Source: Epiperipatus broadwayi
Taxonomy: Eukaryota > Onychophora > Udeonychophora > Euonychophora > Peripatidae
Direction: 5' to 3'
Length of the DNA stretch: 64,000 bases
NCBI GenBank assembly: GCA_028023455.1
Contig: JAQFVV010006542.1
Span: 583,271-647,270, forward strand
Notes under the pieces: generated by a model
The model's input: only the letters and a program-made list of their open reading frames with translations
Database searches by the model: none
Told to the model about the DNA's origin: nothing
Made by a program: the position numbers and the translations under genes
Part shown: positions 48,788 to 60,301 of the stretch, in pieces
Position numbering within the stretch: the first letter of the stretch is position 1
How the letters are laid out: each line of letters begins with the position of its first letter

Positions 48788-49184
48788 ATATAAACCAGAA
48801 GTTTTAGACTGATTTAAATTTCAACTTATAATTGTGATTACTGACTGGTGCATAAAATGCACACCATATTTTAGATGCATTTTAAGGGAAATAAGTGAGT
48901 CCTATATGCCAGAAAATATATAATTTGACATTTTTTTAATCTAATAGACCTTTAAGATCTTGGTTTATTTTAAAAGTTTATGTCATTTGTTGCAACTCAT
49001 GGTTAGTCTCTTACTATTAGTTTTCTATGATGTTCAACATTTTATATATTCTTTTTGTATTGCTTTACTTAAATAACTTTATTATTTCTTGTATTTTTTT
49101 ATAGAATTTGTGACAGTTTTAACTGTCTAAAGTTTTTTTTATGGCTGTATAAAACAATTATATTACATTTTTTTTGTTAATTTA
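48788..49184. other. flank of the LTR element, possible other end of the pogo-like fossil
   Basis: The sequence directly after the element includes 'ctggtgcataaaatgcacacc' (about 48844-48865) and 'atgcattttaaggg'. These resemble, inverted, the 'aagatgcacacc' region near 40430. This would fit the LTR element having landed inside a pogo/Tigger-like transposon. The resemblance is short. Nothing else is seen. Confidence 0.4.
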
Positions 49185-50017
49185 TGAGGAGGGACCCAAA
49201 AATAACTGAAATTGTTATCTCGGAAGTGTCTCTGTTATCATACATGCTTCTGAGATTATATACTTCTTGCAAATACCATTTTGCAGCATCTGCCAAAATT
49301 ACATTATATTACCATGTAAAACCATGGGCCATGTAGCACATTTTTTGTAAAGTGCATTTTGCATATCTGACAATTGTTTATATTGCCTGAAATGTTGGAA
49401 GCTGTCATAGGGAAAACAAAAGTTAATAAATGATTTAATGAAATTGTCAAATTCAACATGTCACAAACAAGTATAGTGAGGTAAGTCCAATGTTAAGATA
49501 ATGCTGATTTTCCTTTATTGATACAAGGGGCACTTGTCTTTCAAATTAGTTTTAATGTTTGGCCATTATTTCTACAAGTTCTGAAATGTTTGATTGATGC
49601 AATAAAATATAAATGTCCATATTTGTGACAAAAGGAGTAGTTCAAACTTAACTATGATAATTGCTCTGCAAGCAATCTTGAGTGTGACACAAATTTTAAC
49701 TAAATTCAACATGATTTAGGTTATCTATGTTTTCGTGACTTCTAATTATCTGATTATTTTTATTCTCACAAATGAAAAAAATGCCTCAATTTTTTTTTTT
49801 TGCTAACTTAGAAGTGGTGAAAAAAAATCATGCAGATGTTTAAAGGCTTCACTTTGTAAGTGTTTCCAGACTACTTCAAAAAGAGAAAACCAGGTTTTGA
49901 CGGGTTTTTTTGTATTAAATTGATAGTATCTTGAAAGAGATTAAATTTATATTACTTAAAAATACATAAACAACTTTTTATTATAAAATTCCAATTATTT
50001 GTGGGTCCTCCCTCTTA
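49185..50017 (+). mobile_element. mariner-like transposon, decayed
   Basis: Terminal inverted repeats start tgaggagggacccaaaaata (49185) and end 'ttatttgtgggtcctccctc' followed by tta (50017). TA dinucleotides lie just outside (49183-49184 and 50018-50019), the target used by the Tc1/mariner superfamily. At 833 bp it is shorter than a full mariner. Broken plus-strand frames keep the wording of GVQW/SETMAR-type mariner transposases: 'LKCLIDAIKYKCPYL', then 'FKLNYDNCSAS' with the second catalytic Asp (about 49640-49670). 'FANLEVVKKNHADV' and 'KREKTRFDGFF' follow (about 49800-49910). Confidence 0.82.
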
Positions 50018-50129
50018 TAGAAGTACCCAATGAATTTATAATATTTTTTAATTATTTAGGTATTATTTAATGTTTTAGTATTATAAATATATTCTTATTT
50101 TCAATCTGATTCATATTGAAAGGTATATT

Positions 50130-50585
50130 TATATATGTTCTTCAGCTGTCTGGATGTGATATTAAGTTCACTATTGTAAAACTACATCTTCCTTGGATTG
50201 GACAAGTAAAACAAGTGGTAAACTTGAACATTGATTTTGTGTGAGAGGTAGATCCTTTTTTACACTATAAGGATTATCACCAAAACATTCTAAAGAAGTT
50301 CAATGTCAATTGTTTTCATTGGAAAAATATGAAGAAAATGAAATATATTGGAGAGATACAATTGGATATGGTATTAAAGTATTTAAAAAAAAGTTTTTCT
50401 TCTGAGAAAACAAAAAGACAACATTATAAACTATAAAGCAAAGAGAAAATGGATTATGTGGACATATTTGTGATGCAAACATTAGTTTGTTATAATCATC
50501 ACAAATCTTATTTTTGAAGAGTTTTTTCATCTTTCTCTTGCCTTTCTTTTCCTTTTATTTTGGAGTTGGAAGGATCACAGTTGAT
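50130..50585 (+). pseudogene. LINE A 3' end, second copy
   Basis: It matches the end of LINE A at 36020-36485 in order. 'caaaacattctaaagaag' parallels 36189, 'tggagagatacaa' parallels 36245, and 'ttgccttt' and 'ttggagttgga' parallel the 3' end. It is 5'-truncated, as LINE insertions usually are. No long frame remains. Confidence 0.8.
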
Positions 50586-50596
50586 TGTTTTTTATA

Positions 50597-50639
50597 TTAT
50601 TACTACTATTACTACTACTGCTGCTGCTATTGCTACTGA

Positions 50640-50673
<34 letters not shown>

Positions 50674-50781
50674 GCTACTACTACTACTACTACTACTACT
50701 GCTATTACTACTATAACTGCTACTATAATGACAACTACAACTATGACACTGAAGACTTCTTTTCCACCTACTCCTATTATG

Positions 50782-50815
<34 letters not shown>

Positions 50816-50826
50816 TTATATATATA
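50597..50826. repeat. (ACT)n trinucleotide repeat
   Basis: About 230 bp of act/tac triplets with imperfect stretches and a short (TA)n at the end. It starts right after the LINE A 3' end, so it may have grown from the LINE tail. Open frames across it (poly-T, poly-S, poly-V) are artefacts of the repeat. Confidence 0.95.
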
Positions 50827-50865
50827 TATGTGTGTGTTGATATGCAGATTTTCATGGGTTGCATT

Positions 50866-51580
50866 TATAAAAGACATATTTTGCAGGTCCGTCCATGTTA
50901 AAAAATTTAAACATTGATATACCAACATTTTGACTTGATCACACAAGTCATCCACTGGGTGATAAAATGTAGAAAAATGGTTGTAAAGGCCATCACTGAT
51001 TTGAAAAAAAAAATGTTAAAGTTCCACCAATAGCAAAAATGTTAAATTAAGAATGTTTTTTAAAAAAATCTTTCCAAATAGAAAGAGGTTTGCATGCATC
51101 ATCTTGCTTATTGATACAATCTGGCCTTTTAAGTATCTCAATGGCTTCTCTAGTTGTGCACTGGTAGAGATTATCACATCTGGATATGATCCTGGTACTA
51201 GAAAAATCAATTTTACGACCTGAATCTATAGTATGGAGTGAGAGTGCTGCTGATGATGAGTGTTGTTTAACTGTATTAGCATGCTCATGTCTCCTAACAC
51301 TGATGCAATGATTACTCATACCTAAGTAAGAAGCTTTTACAATTTTTACATGAGATTTGATAAACACCATGAGATTCAAAAGGGATTGAATCCTTAGGCT
51401 TGGTTATTATATTGCTGATTTTTTGATGAGGAGGAAATGCTGTATCTATATTATAGCATTTTAATATACATCCAATACTGTGTGTAGTTCCTTTTACATA
51501 TGGAACACAAATTCGAATAGCTGATTTATCATCTTTTTGTTTCCTATTTTGTCCATTTTGGGCTTGAAATTCCTTAGTAA
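50866..51580 (-). pseudogene. inverted left arm: GIY-YIG region of Penelope-like 2
   Basis: On the minus strand from 51590 it reads 'QAQNGQNRKQKDDKSAIRIC', then 'TKPKDSIPFESHGVYQISCK', the start of the GIY-YIG domain (GVY). A frameshift near 51340 replaces the YIG part; the next frame (to 51047) carries 'VRRHEHANTVKQHSSSAALS' and on to the C-terminus. It matches the plus-strand arm at 52985-53520. No RT is attached, so it is a 5'-truncated second copy. Confidence 0.88.
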
Positions 51581-51729
51581 TAAAATACATCCTTTACTGT
51601 GGATTTGTTTTGATCGTATTACAAATTTTAGATCGATTAAAGATTCAGAATTTGTAACAGCAAAGCAAAAAAAAATAATTACAAATGCTAATTAGAACAC
51701 AATCACCAAACATCATGTATCCAAATAAA

Positions 51730-52928
51730 AAAACCCGTTTATAATTTATCTAAGAAAGCCCTTTCTACAAATGAAGTTTCGGTTTTAGAAAAAGGTTTTA
51801 ATTTTGCTTTAATGCTTTCCTGGATACCTTTTGAGAAAATTGTTTGTATCGTTGAATCAGCTCTCGATAAAATATATTCTTCATCGGTTGATTTGGCTAG
51901 AGCAGAGATTTGCAATATTTTTAAAAAAGCTAAGCTTCCTAAAAATAATATTTCAAAGAAAGAAAGACAAGCATTTAATAGTATAAAATCGGACAAATCA
52001 ATTGTTGTACTTCCAGCTGATAAAGGTAATGCCACTGTTGTTATAGATCTTAACATTTACCATAATAAAATTTTAGATCTTCTTAATGATAAAACTTATA
52101 AACTATCAAAAAGAGATCATACTAAATATTTGGAAAAAACAACAAAAGCCATGATTAATAAATCACCTATTGAAACAGAGATAAAAAATAAAATAATTCC
52201 TTGTGAAAAATCATGTGTCTGTCCAAAATTTTATGGACTTCCAAAAATTCACAAACCAGATACCCCCCTTTGTCCAATAGTAAACGCAATAGGATCTCGA
52301 ACTCATATTTTAGCTAGATATTTATCGGATTTCATTAAACCTACAATCCCATCTATTAAATCATATATAAAAAACTCTTTTCATTTTATTTCTGTTTTAA
52401 AAAATTTAAAAATTAATGCTAATGACATTCTGGTCTGCTTTGATTAAATATTGTCTCTTGAACACATATTTTGTATACAATGGACAGCATTACAGACAAG
52501 TTTTTGGTACTCCTATGGGTTCACCTATTTCAGGAATAATAGCTGATTTATTCATGGAAAATATAGAAACTCATGCTTTAGAATCATCATCTTTAAAACC
52601 TCTCATTTGGCTCAGATACATAGATGACACTTTTGTTATATGGCAACATGGAAAAAATAAATTAGAAGATTTTTTCTTACATTTAAATAATATGCATCTT
52701 CATATTAGATTTACAATGGAGACAGAGTCTGATGGAAAACTCCTTTTTTTTGATGTTCTAGTCACCAGAACACCAAATAGTTTATATTTTTCGATTTACA
52801 GAAAGAATACACACACAGATAGATATTTACATTTTCATTCTCATCATCACCCAACTCAGATAGTTTATGTAGCCAAAACTCTTTTAAATAGAACGATTAA
52901 CTTTTCAGATATCTGGAAGAAGAAATAA
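51730..52928 (+). pseudogene. Penelope-like 2 reverse transcriptase, internal deletion
   Basis: The N-terminal part is well kept: 'NLSKKALSTNEVSVLEKGFN', 'IVVLPADKGNATVVID' and 'CPKFYGLPKIHKPD'. The frame reaches motif A as 'DILVCFD' and stops at 52445-52447. It resumes one frame over with 'CLLNTYFVYNGQHYRQVFGT', motif B 'PMGSPISGIIADLFM' and motif C 'RYIDD' (catalytic Asp pair at residues 70-71 of that segment). The family normally has about 80-100 residues between motif A and the YF segment. They are absent, so an internal deletion has removed the stretch after the first catalytic Asp. A frameshift near 52915 separates it from the nuclease region. Confidence 0.88.
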
Positions 52929-53520
52929 ATCATATTAATAGTGTTTTGTTAGCAAATAGTTATAATTATAAATTTATAAAAAAAAGGCCTTATTTCAAGC
53001 CCAAAGTGGACAAAATAGGAAACAAAAAAATGATAAATCAGCTATTAGGATTTGTGTTCCATATGTAAAAAGAACTACAGACAGTATTGGACATATATTA
53101 AAATGCTATAATATCGATACAGCATTTTCTACTCATCAAAAGATCAGCAATATAATAACCAAGCCTAAGGATTCAACCCCTCTTGAATCTCATGGTGTTT
53201 ATCAAATCTCATGTGAAAATTGTAAAGCTTCTTACATAGGTATTAGTAATTGTTACAACAGTGTTAGGAAAGATGAGCATGCTAATGCAGTTAAATAATA
53301 CTCATCATCAGCAGCACTCTCATTCCATACTATAGATTCAGGTCATAAAATTGATTTTTCTAATACCAGGATCATATCCAGAGGTGATAATCTCTACCAG
53401 TACACAATTAGAGAAGCCATTGAGATATTTAAAAGGTCAGATTGTATCAATAAGTGAGATGATACATGCAAACTTCCTCCTATTTGGAAATATTTAAAAA
53501 AAAAAAAAACATTTTTAATT
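52929..53520 (+). pseudogene. Penelope-like 2 GIY-YIG endonuclease, right arm
   Basis: One frame carries 'AIRICVPYVKRTTDSIGHIL', 'PLESHGVYQISCENCKASYI' and GIS, so both halves of the GIY-YIG signature (GVY and YIG) are present. 'VRKDEHANAVK' supplies the Arg and His of the active site. One stop follows at about 53296-53298, then the C-terminus ('TREAIEIFKRSDCINK' in the left arm's wording). Upstream linkage to RT needs frame changes near 52915 and 53010-53030. The nuclease motif is better kept here than in the left arm or in Penelope-like 1. Confidence 0.85.
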
Positions 53521-53702
53521 TAACATTTTTTCTACTGGTGGAACTTTAACGTTTTTTTCCAAATCAGTGATTGTAGCGCCTCTACAACCATCTTTCTACA
53601 TTTTATCACTTAGTGGATGACTTGTGTTATCAAGTTGAAATGTCAGTATATCAATATTTAAATTTTTTTAACACGGATGAACCTGCAAAATATGTCTTAT
53701 AT

Positions 53703-54169
53703 ATATATATTATATTTGTTGTCTTTATACTTAATAAATAATTGCTGTCAGAGTTAATTAGAATGTCTTGGTTGATTATAGATATAATCTCTCTCATTAG
53801 TATTCAAATTTCAACTAAATATTATAATTAAAGTGCATGGCACTAAAAAAATGGCTTCACTTGAAAGAGTGAGAATAATAAATATACACAATAATTCACA
53901 TTATTACTATTTCAATATTAATTATTCTATAAAATTAAATACTGTCTAGTACTATACTAGTAATGATATATAAAGAAGAAAATCCTATAACATTAAAATA
54001 GTAGATAAAAACAATTTTTTACTAAAATTCTCTCATGACCATGATTTTGTTTATTAACAAATACTCTTCCAGTGAAATTCAATGAGATACAAACAACAAA
54101 TGTATACAAAACGGAAATAGCAGTCAAATAATACATTTTAAAATTCACCCACCTTTAATATCTAAGGAT
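53703..54169. other. AT-rich DNA, no gene recognised
   Basis: A short (TA)n at 53700-53712, then nothing I can support. Confidence 0.5.
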
Positions 54170-55320
54170 GTCTTCATGAGAATGATAGGATCAGATTTAA
54201 GAAAATGTATTATTAGAGTTTCTCTGACTCTTTTTGTTAATTCAATGGTTTTTTTTATTATAAAAGATAATCTCTGCATTATCTAATAATATTTTATAAT
54301 CTGAATTCATTTCATGAATATGCTAATGTGAGTTATGATATCGATTTTTAACTCTAATAAACTTTAACTCATTCATTAAGATTTTGATCTATATAAATTT
54401 TATAATAACTGCAAGAAATCTTATAAACTATATCAGAAATAGAATTTCTATCAAGAAACTGTTTTAAACTATTTAATAATGAATTTAAATTAAGGTATTT
54501 CTTTCAAGCAGCTTTCATATCATACAATAAATGGCAATTCTTATAAACCAATCTATAAGTTGATGAATTAAATGGTAAAGAAATGAATCTTTATTTTCAC
54601 TAATGATTAAATTTTTATTAATATCATCCTTATAAATATTTTTATTAATTATAATATTTTAATAAATTCATGACTGTAATTTAAATCAATGTAATCAGAA
54701 GCAAATTAACCTTCAAATAAAAGGTTGATAAAAGATTGACAACAGTAGGCCATTTTGTTTTTGTTTATTTTTATGTTTAATAAAATTATTATAAAAAATA
54801 TATCAACTTTATGAACGCTTAGCCCTAAAATTTTTAATTTAACAAATCAATAGTAATCGCTTTAATAATGAAATTAATATTGGAATCTAAATAATCCAAT
54901 CCATCAAAAAATCATTAGCCAGTTCTTTCTGAATAACAACAAACAGTCATCAACATATGTAATGAATAATTTTAAATAAACAGAAAAATGATTAATAACA
55001 CAATTCTCTAAAAAATCAATATAGGCAAAGCTTATCAATGGAGAAATATGTAACCAATAATCCATCTCTCTCTAATCTTATAAAAACATTATAATACATA
55101 AAATACATTTATTCCTCTATTAATAATAGCAAATCATGAAAAACAGAAAAAAAATTATGTGTTTCTAAAATAGAAAAAAAAATATTAAAACTCCTTAATC
55201 TATCAACTGATTGATATATATTTTCAATATCTAAACTACCAAATGCATAACCAGCTGCTATAACAAAATAATATATTTTATTAAATACCTAAAAAAGGGA
55301 AAACAAAATTAACCAAAATT
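54170..55320 (-). pseudogene. Penelope-like element 3, very decayed
   Basis: On the minus strand, broken frames run in Penelope-like order. Motif A-like 'FGSLDIENIYQSV' lies near 55240. Motif B-like 'HISPLISFAYIDFLENCVI' lies near 55050-55000, and motif C 'ITYVDDCLLLF' near 54960-54930, with the YVDD Asp pair. Next comes 'KILGLSVHKVD', then a GIY-YIG start 'SDIVYKISCSYYKIYIDQ' near 54430-54380. The nuclease end 'HEMNSDYKILLDNAEIIFYN' lies near 54320-54250. Many stops and frameshifts. The YIG Gly is Asp here too. Wording differs from elements 1 and 2, so it is a third lineage. The 5' limit is not seen. Confidence 0.7.
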
Positions 55321-58300
55321 AATATAATTTTAAACAAATATTTTTAATTAATATTTAAGTCATTTTAGACTTTATTTTAATTACTTATATATGTAATTTT
55401 TACCTGTTTTTTTTGCTTTACATTTTAAATATATATCTACACATATATTATCAATATTACTCAAGCAATGAATTGAGTAAACTGAGACAGTGCATTTCAA
55501 TATACATTAAATACATTAACCTATTAATACAATGAAATGATCTTCAGTCAGTGAAATTTGGAAAAGTCACTGTAATCACAGTATCTTTGCATTTATACAA
55601 CCATTTATTGGATATTATGCTTTCTTTTTAATTAGTAAACTCATATTTTTGTATTTTGATTTTTAACTTAAAAAGCCTAAAGCAATAGTATAATTAAATA
55701 GCAGCAAGTTCAAAATATTGTAGTCCTGTCTTTATGTCTTTGATGGTCTTATTTCTATGCAATCGATTTTGAGATTATTTGTAAGATTACTTTGAGAAAA
55801 CTTTTGTTACTACTAAAAACTTGATTCCTTGCAAAGTTTATTAAGATCCATAATTTTATTAAAATACAACAATATACATTATTACAGTGTTAATTTATAT
55901 CTATATATAGTAACATGATAAAAAAATAATCCGAACAAAATCTACCTCAATCTGGGGCACCATTTTGTAATTTATTATTGATTATAATGTGGGATAATAA
56001 TATAATAAACTTCACTATGTTTAAGAATTGAAATGTCATTCATAATACTATAGATCTAATCTAAATGTGGAATACAACTTTATAACAGCCCTCAAATTGA
56101 TTTGGCATTTTGTAATAATGGCCACTTGTACATGACCAGCATCTGCTAGCATTGGGTAGCTACTTTGTTACAACAATAATGGATTTTCTATCTCACTACC
56201 TCTCTATATTTTTTCAATCGACATTTGTCATAAAGAAATGCCCTAAAGATTTATATTCTTTATTACAGAGCAAAAAAACAACGTTTTAATAATAAAATAT
56301 TTTAAAACATATTCATGTGTATGATATTTTCTGGATACCATCAGTTTAATACTGGTAATCATTTTATGCTCTTACTGGGGGGGGGGGGGGTTGATTCTGC
56401 AATCTGTCATTTTTGGAAGATTATATGAATCATTTGATTACTGCAGATATAATTACATTTAAAGTGCACAAAGATTTATTTTGACGATCTAATTATTGTA
56501 TAAAGCAATACTGTTTACCGTCAATATTGCTATCATTTTTTGCAAGATAATTTTAAGTGCAAATAAGAAAAACTAATAAGTATTATTGCTTAAGGATTAA
56601 TATTATTGTTCTTTGAATTAATAATATATATATGTAAATGACAAAAAGATCTATATTTTCCCTGTCATAAGAGAGCTAACTTACTACAATAATTATCTAA
56701 CTTTTTCCTACTTTTATTATTGCCTTATTTGTGATTATTTTTCATCGTGTTAAGTAAGTAAAATTTAATTTGTTTAAATATGTAATTCATTCTTCGTATT
56801 AGTTAAAACAACAAGCGTGTTGTTATATTTTTAAATTCATATTTAAATATTTTACAAATACGAGCCAATTAGCAAAACTATCTCCAGCCCCTTTTTTCTA
56901 TAATCAGAAAACTCATTGATGATATAATTTGATAATTTCTGAATCTTTTTTTTTCTTTTACTAAAAATCGTATGAGAATATTTTAAGTGATATTTAAGGA
57001 TAATGATGAAATTTAAAATTTTTCAAATGGCACAAAAGTTCTTTTTTTTTACGTATTATCCATAGAGGACCGAACGAGGTAATTCATTAGTAACTACTAT
57101 TAATAAAATTATAATTTACTAAAATTCTCTGTATTTTCATAATAAGTTATTTATGCTTTATTCATACAAATTAATATATTTAACTTTTCTAATTTTTTTG
57201 CTCATAACTAATAAAAATGCATTTGGGAAAATTGTGCGTCAGAGTTATATAGTAGATAAAAGTTCAAATTTATATAATAAAAAAAAAAAAATCAAAGGTT
57301 TGCGTTGAAATGTACTAGCACTGTTTAGAAAAAAATAGTGATAAATAAAAAAAATGAAAAGTTGTAGATTTTTGAGATTGGAAAAAATTAGAATAGATAC
57401 GTTGTATTAAAAATTTTACAGCATTGAAATGTTGAAGAGAATATACAAAGCTTATTATTATTAAGAAAATGATAATAGATTAACAGATATGTAGAACTTT
57501 TATCTGGGAAAACATCTTATTTTTTGAAGATCATTTTAAAAAAAAAAATCATAATTTTAAACAAAATATGTTAATAAATCGTTATCAATAGAATTGGAAA
57601 ATAGGTGAAAGTCCAACAAACATAGCAACCACAATTTTTAACAGGTTCTTTGACAGAATTACATGGCAATAAAGAAATAGTTGATTTTTTTTTTCATGAA
57701 AGATTGCTACTTGAAATATAAGTAAAATAGTGTTAGTATTTTTATATACTTATATAGTCTTTAATTTTATATATTTAATAACTGTTTCGGATGATTGATT
57801 GTTATTGATATTGGGATTGTTTAACTGTTGTTTGGTTTTAATGATTATATATATACATTGCACTATATTTTACCACTATCTGATACAAACTTTTTTAAAT
57901 GCTATTTAATGTAAAATAAGGCTCATTTCACAAAGTACAACTGTTTTGATTACACTCTAGTTTTGACAAGATTGCCTAGATATCTAAATAAGTATTGACT
58001 ATATCAAAATAGAGCCATAATTTGATATATAGCAAAATTAATGTAATATACTTTGGGTTAAAATGTACATATGTAAGCATACAATAAATGACATCCCAAA
58101 TTCAAATTATATTTAAAGAAGTCATGAAAAAAAATCAGATGACAAAAAAAATCAGACAATTATAGATGTATTTTTAATCTTAAGTGCACTAGAAATCATT
58201 ATAAATTCTAAATTAAATATGACAATTTAGTAACTAGATGGAAATTATGTTTAGTAAATAAAAAGTGCATTTCAGGAGTATCCAGAGCAAATTCAAATCT

Positions 58301-58865
58301 TATTATCAATATCAACTATCTAGGAAAAATATTTCAGACTGTTACTTTATTAATGAATTTATGGGTATAGGCAAAAGATATAAAATGTAATATCTGGTTT
58401 AATATGAATAATATATCTTTTATCACCCTGCATTGTATGATGCAGTAATACAGTATCAGAAAGCACAATTTCCAAGGAATTTAGCCTAACTTGATAATTT
58501 CTACTGTTCTATATTTTTATAAACTTCTGAATAATAGATCATTAAATTGTGTATTAAATTAAATGGGTGAAAGAAGTAAACTTATATTTCAGAGTATCCT
58601 AGTATGCATCTGATGCTTGTTGATATTAGCATTATAATAATGACTTTGCCAGATCATAATTGCATTGTCCAGATAGTAGAAGTCAATTATAGATGTTATA
58701 ACCTAAATGAAAAATAAAACATTTATTATAAAGAGATTTTGTGATTTTATTTAATTATTTAAATAAGTTTAATAGTTGTATTTAATTATTTAGATAAGCA
58801 TACCTTGCACTTGATTGCATAAAATTGGATAAACTTTGATAACTATAATTCTGGAAACTGGGTGA
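55321..58865. other. AT-rich DNA, no gene recognised
   Basis: About 3.5 kb without a gene. More complex patches at 55930-56200 and 57590-57680 have no open frame with a recognisable product. Confidence 0.5.
56377..56390. repeat. 14-base poly-G run
   Basis: An uninterrupted run of G in otherwise AT-rich DNA. It could be real or a sequencing/assembly artefact. Confidence 0.9.
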
Positions 58866-58869
58866 AACA

Positions 58870-59340
58870 AGAGCAATTCTTTCCATACAGAAATATCACC
58901 CAGTACGATCCATAATAATAAATGAATATTAGAAGGTTTGTGCAACAAACTCCCTATTTAGTATCTTCTTATCCAATATCCCCAGAATAGTTTTTAGCTT
59001 GGAATCTTGGATCTGAGAGCACTGTATGAACTTTGGATTCAATACAACCAACCAGCAGTCACCTTTTATCTTTTTCATAAATTATAAAGTGATGCTCACA
59101 AACTGAAAAAAACACTAATGTTTTCAATCCAACCTCATTCATTTGTATAATCATACAGATGTGAACGCAGTTCAGTATTTATATATTTTGGTGTGTTTGT
59201 TTTTTAATAGCCATGGACACCATCATTCTTTGCCATAACAATACATAATCATCATTTCTTATGCTCACACTAACCATTAAACTAGAAGCAACTCTCTTAT
59301 TACAGGTTATGTAAGCATGAGAAATGTTGATCATGTGAAA
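58870..59340 (+). mobile_element. MITE-like family 1, diverged long copy
   Basis: It keeps the family order: 'ctttccatacag', 'agaaggtttgtgcaa', 'ttatccaatatccccaga', 'cttggatctgagagcactg', 'cgcagttcagtatttatata' and 'atcatcatttcttatgctc'. More substitutions than the other long copies, so it is older. Confidence 0.75.
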
Positions 59341-60301
59341 TTTTGGTGGAATAAGAATTAAAAGAGTCAATTATATTTTTATACATTCAAAAACACTGAA
59401 AGAATTATAGCCCAATAATAAAGCCAGTTAAATATTAAGAATAGTGATTAGAATGATAAGATCTCTACAAAAATCACTTATTGAAATGTAACTAACACAA
59501 TTTTATAATCATTTGAAGGATTCTGAGCTCAAACTACTGATGAGATCTACAAAAGAAATATAATGTGAAATAAGTTATGCTATTTATGGTGTCCTTAAGT
59601 GAAATATGGTATAAAATAAATGTAGAATAATTATATTGTCCATAAATAAAATATTGTGTAGATGAATTTAAGCTTCTAATATTTTCTTAAATAGAATATG
59701 ATGTGAACTTGGTTATTTATGTAACTACAATTGAAAAAATAGTATAGGTGAACTCAGACTACTTAGGGCATCAAAAGTGGAATGTGGTCTAAATGAACTC
59801 AGATTACTGTTTGGATTCATGAATGGAATATGATTTCATGACGTTTAAATAATGATTAAAACAATAAGCAGTTCTTGATTAAGAAGTAGTTCTTCTGTTC
59901 TGAACAATTAAGTGTTGAATCATTAAAAGTTGTGCATTGTTTTCATCACAAGCAATTATTTCAGATTCTTCTCTTGTTTTTTTATATATTTTTTATTGTA
60001 TCTTATTGTCTTTAGTCATTAGATTAATAAAGGACGACAAATGGGTCTTCCATGTCATTAAATATAATAATGTGGATGTGTATTTGTGCAACCATATTTT
60101 TATGTGATAATATACATAAACATAACTCATGATTCCAATTTTTTTTACACAAAGCTTCAATGTTAAAAAAGCAAAATTTTTCAATCCTCATGCTTGAGTT
60201 TGTATTACCAACAATGAGTAAAATTAAAATTGCAATGGAGCAATAATTTTACTTAGAAAAAAGATATTATAGGTAAAAAACCCTATTTATTCATTCTTAT
60301 A
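59341..60301. other. AT-rich DNA, no gene recognised
   Basis: No gene. Two diverged units of about 46 bp, each starting 'gaactcaga', lie at about 59750-59840. Confidence 0.45.

Larger units (their letters stand above)
50866..53702 (+). mobile_element. Penelope-like element 2 flanked by its own inverted 3' end
   Basis: A central RT region (about 51600-52985) is followed by a GIY-YIG region and 3' untranslated sequence (52985-53702, plus). The same 0.7-kb 3' part is present inverted at 50866-51580. The outermost bases of both arms coincide ('aaagacatattttgcagg' at 50868 and its complement near 53690). Partial inverted copies at the 5' side are a known trait of Penelope-like elements. The arms have diverged by scattered substitutions and separate frameshifts. 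Confidence 0.88.

Noticed and set aside
50560-50955. Open frames rich in poly-Thr, poly-Ser and poly-Val
   Set aside because: They are translations of the (ACT)n microsatellite in different frames, with no other protein content.
59750-59840. Two diverged 46-bp tandem units
   Set aside because: Only two units with modest identity. Too weak to call a satellite.
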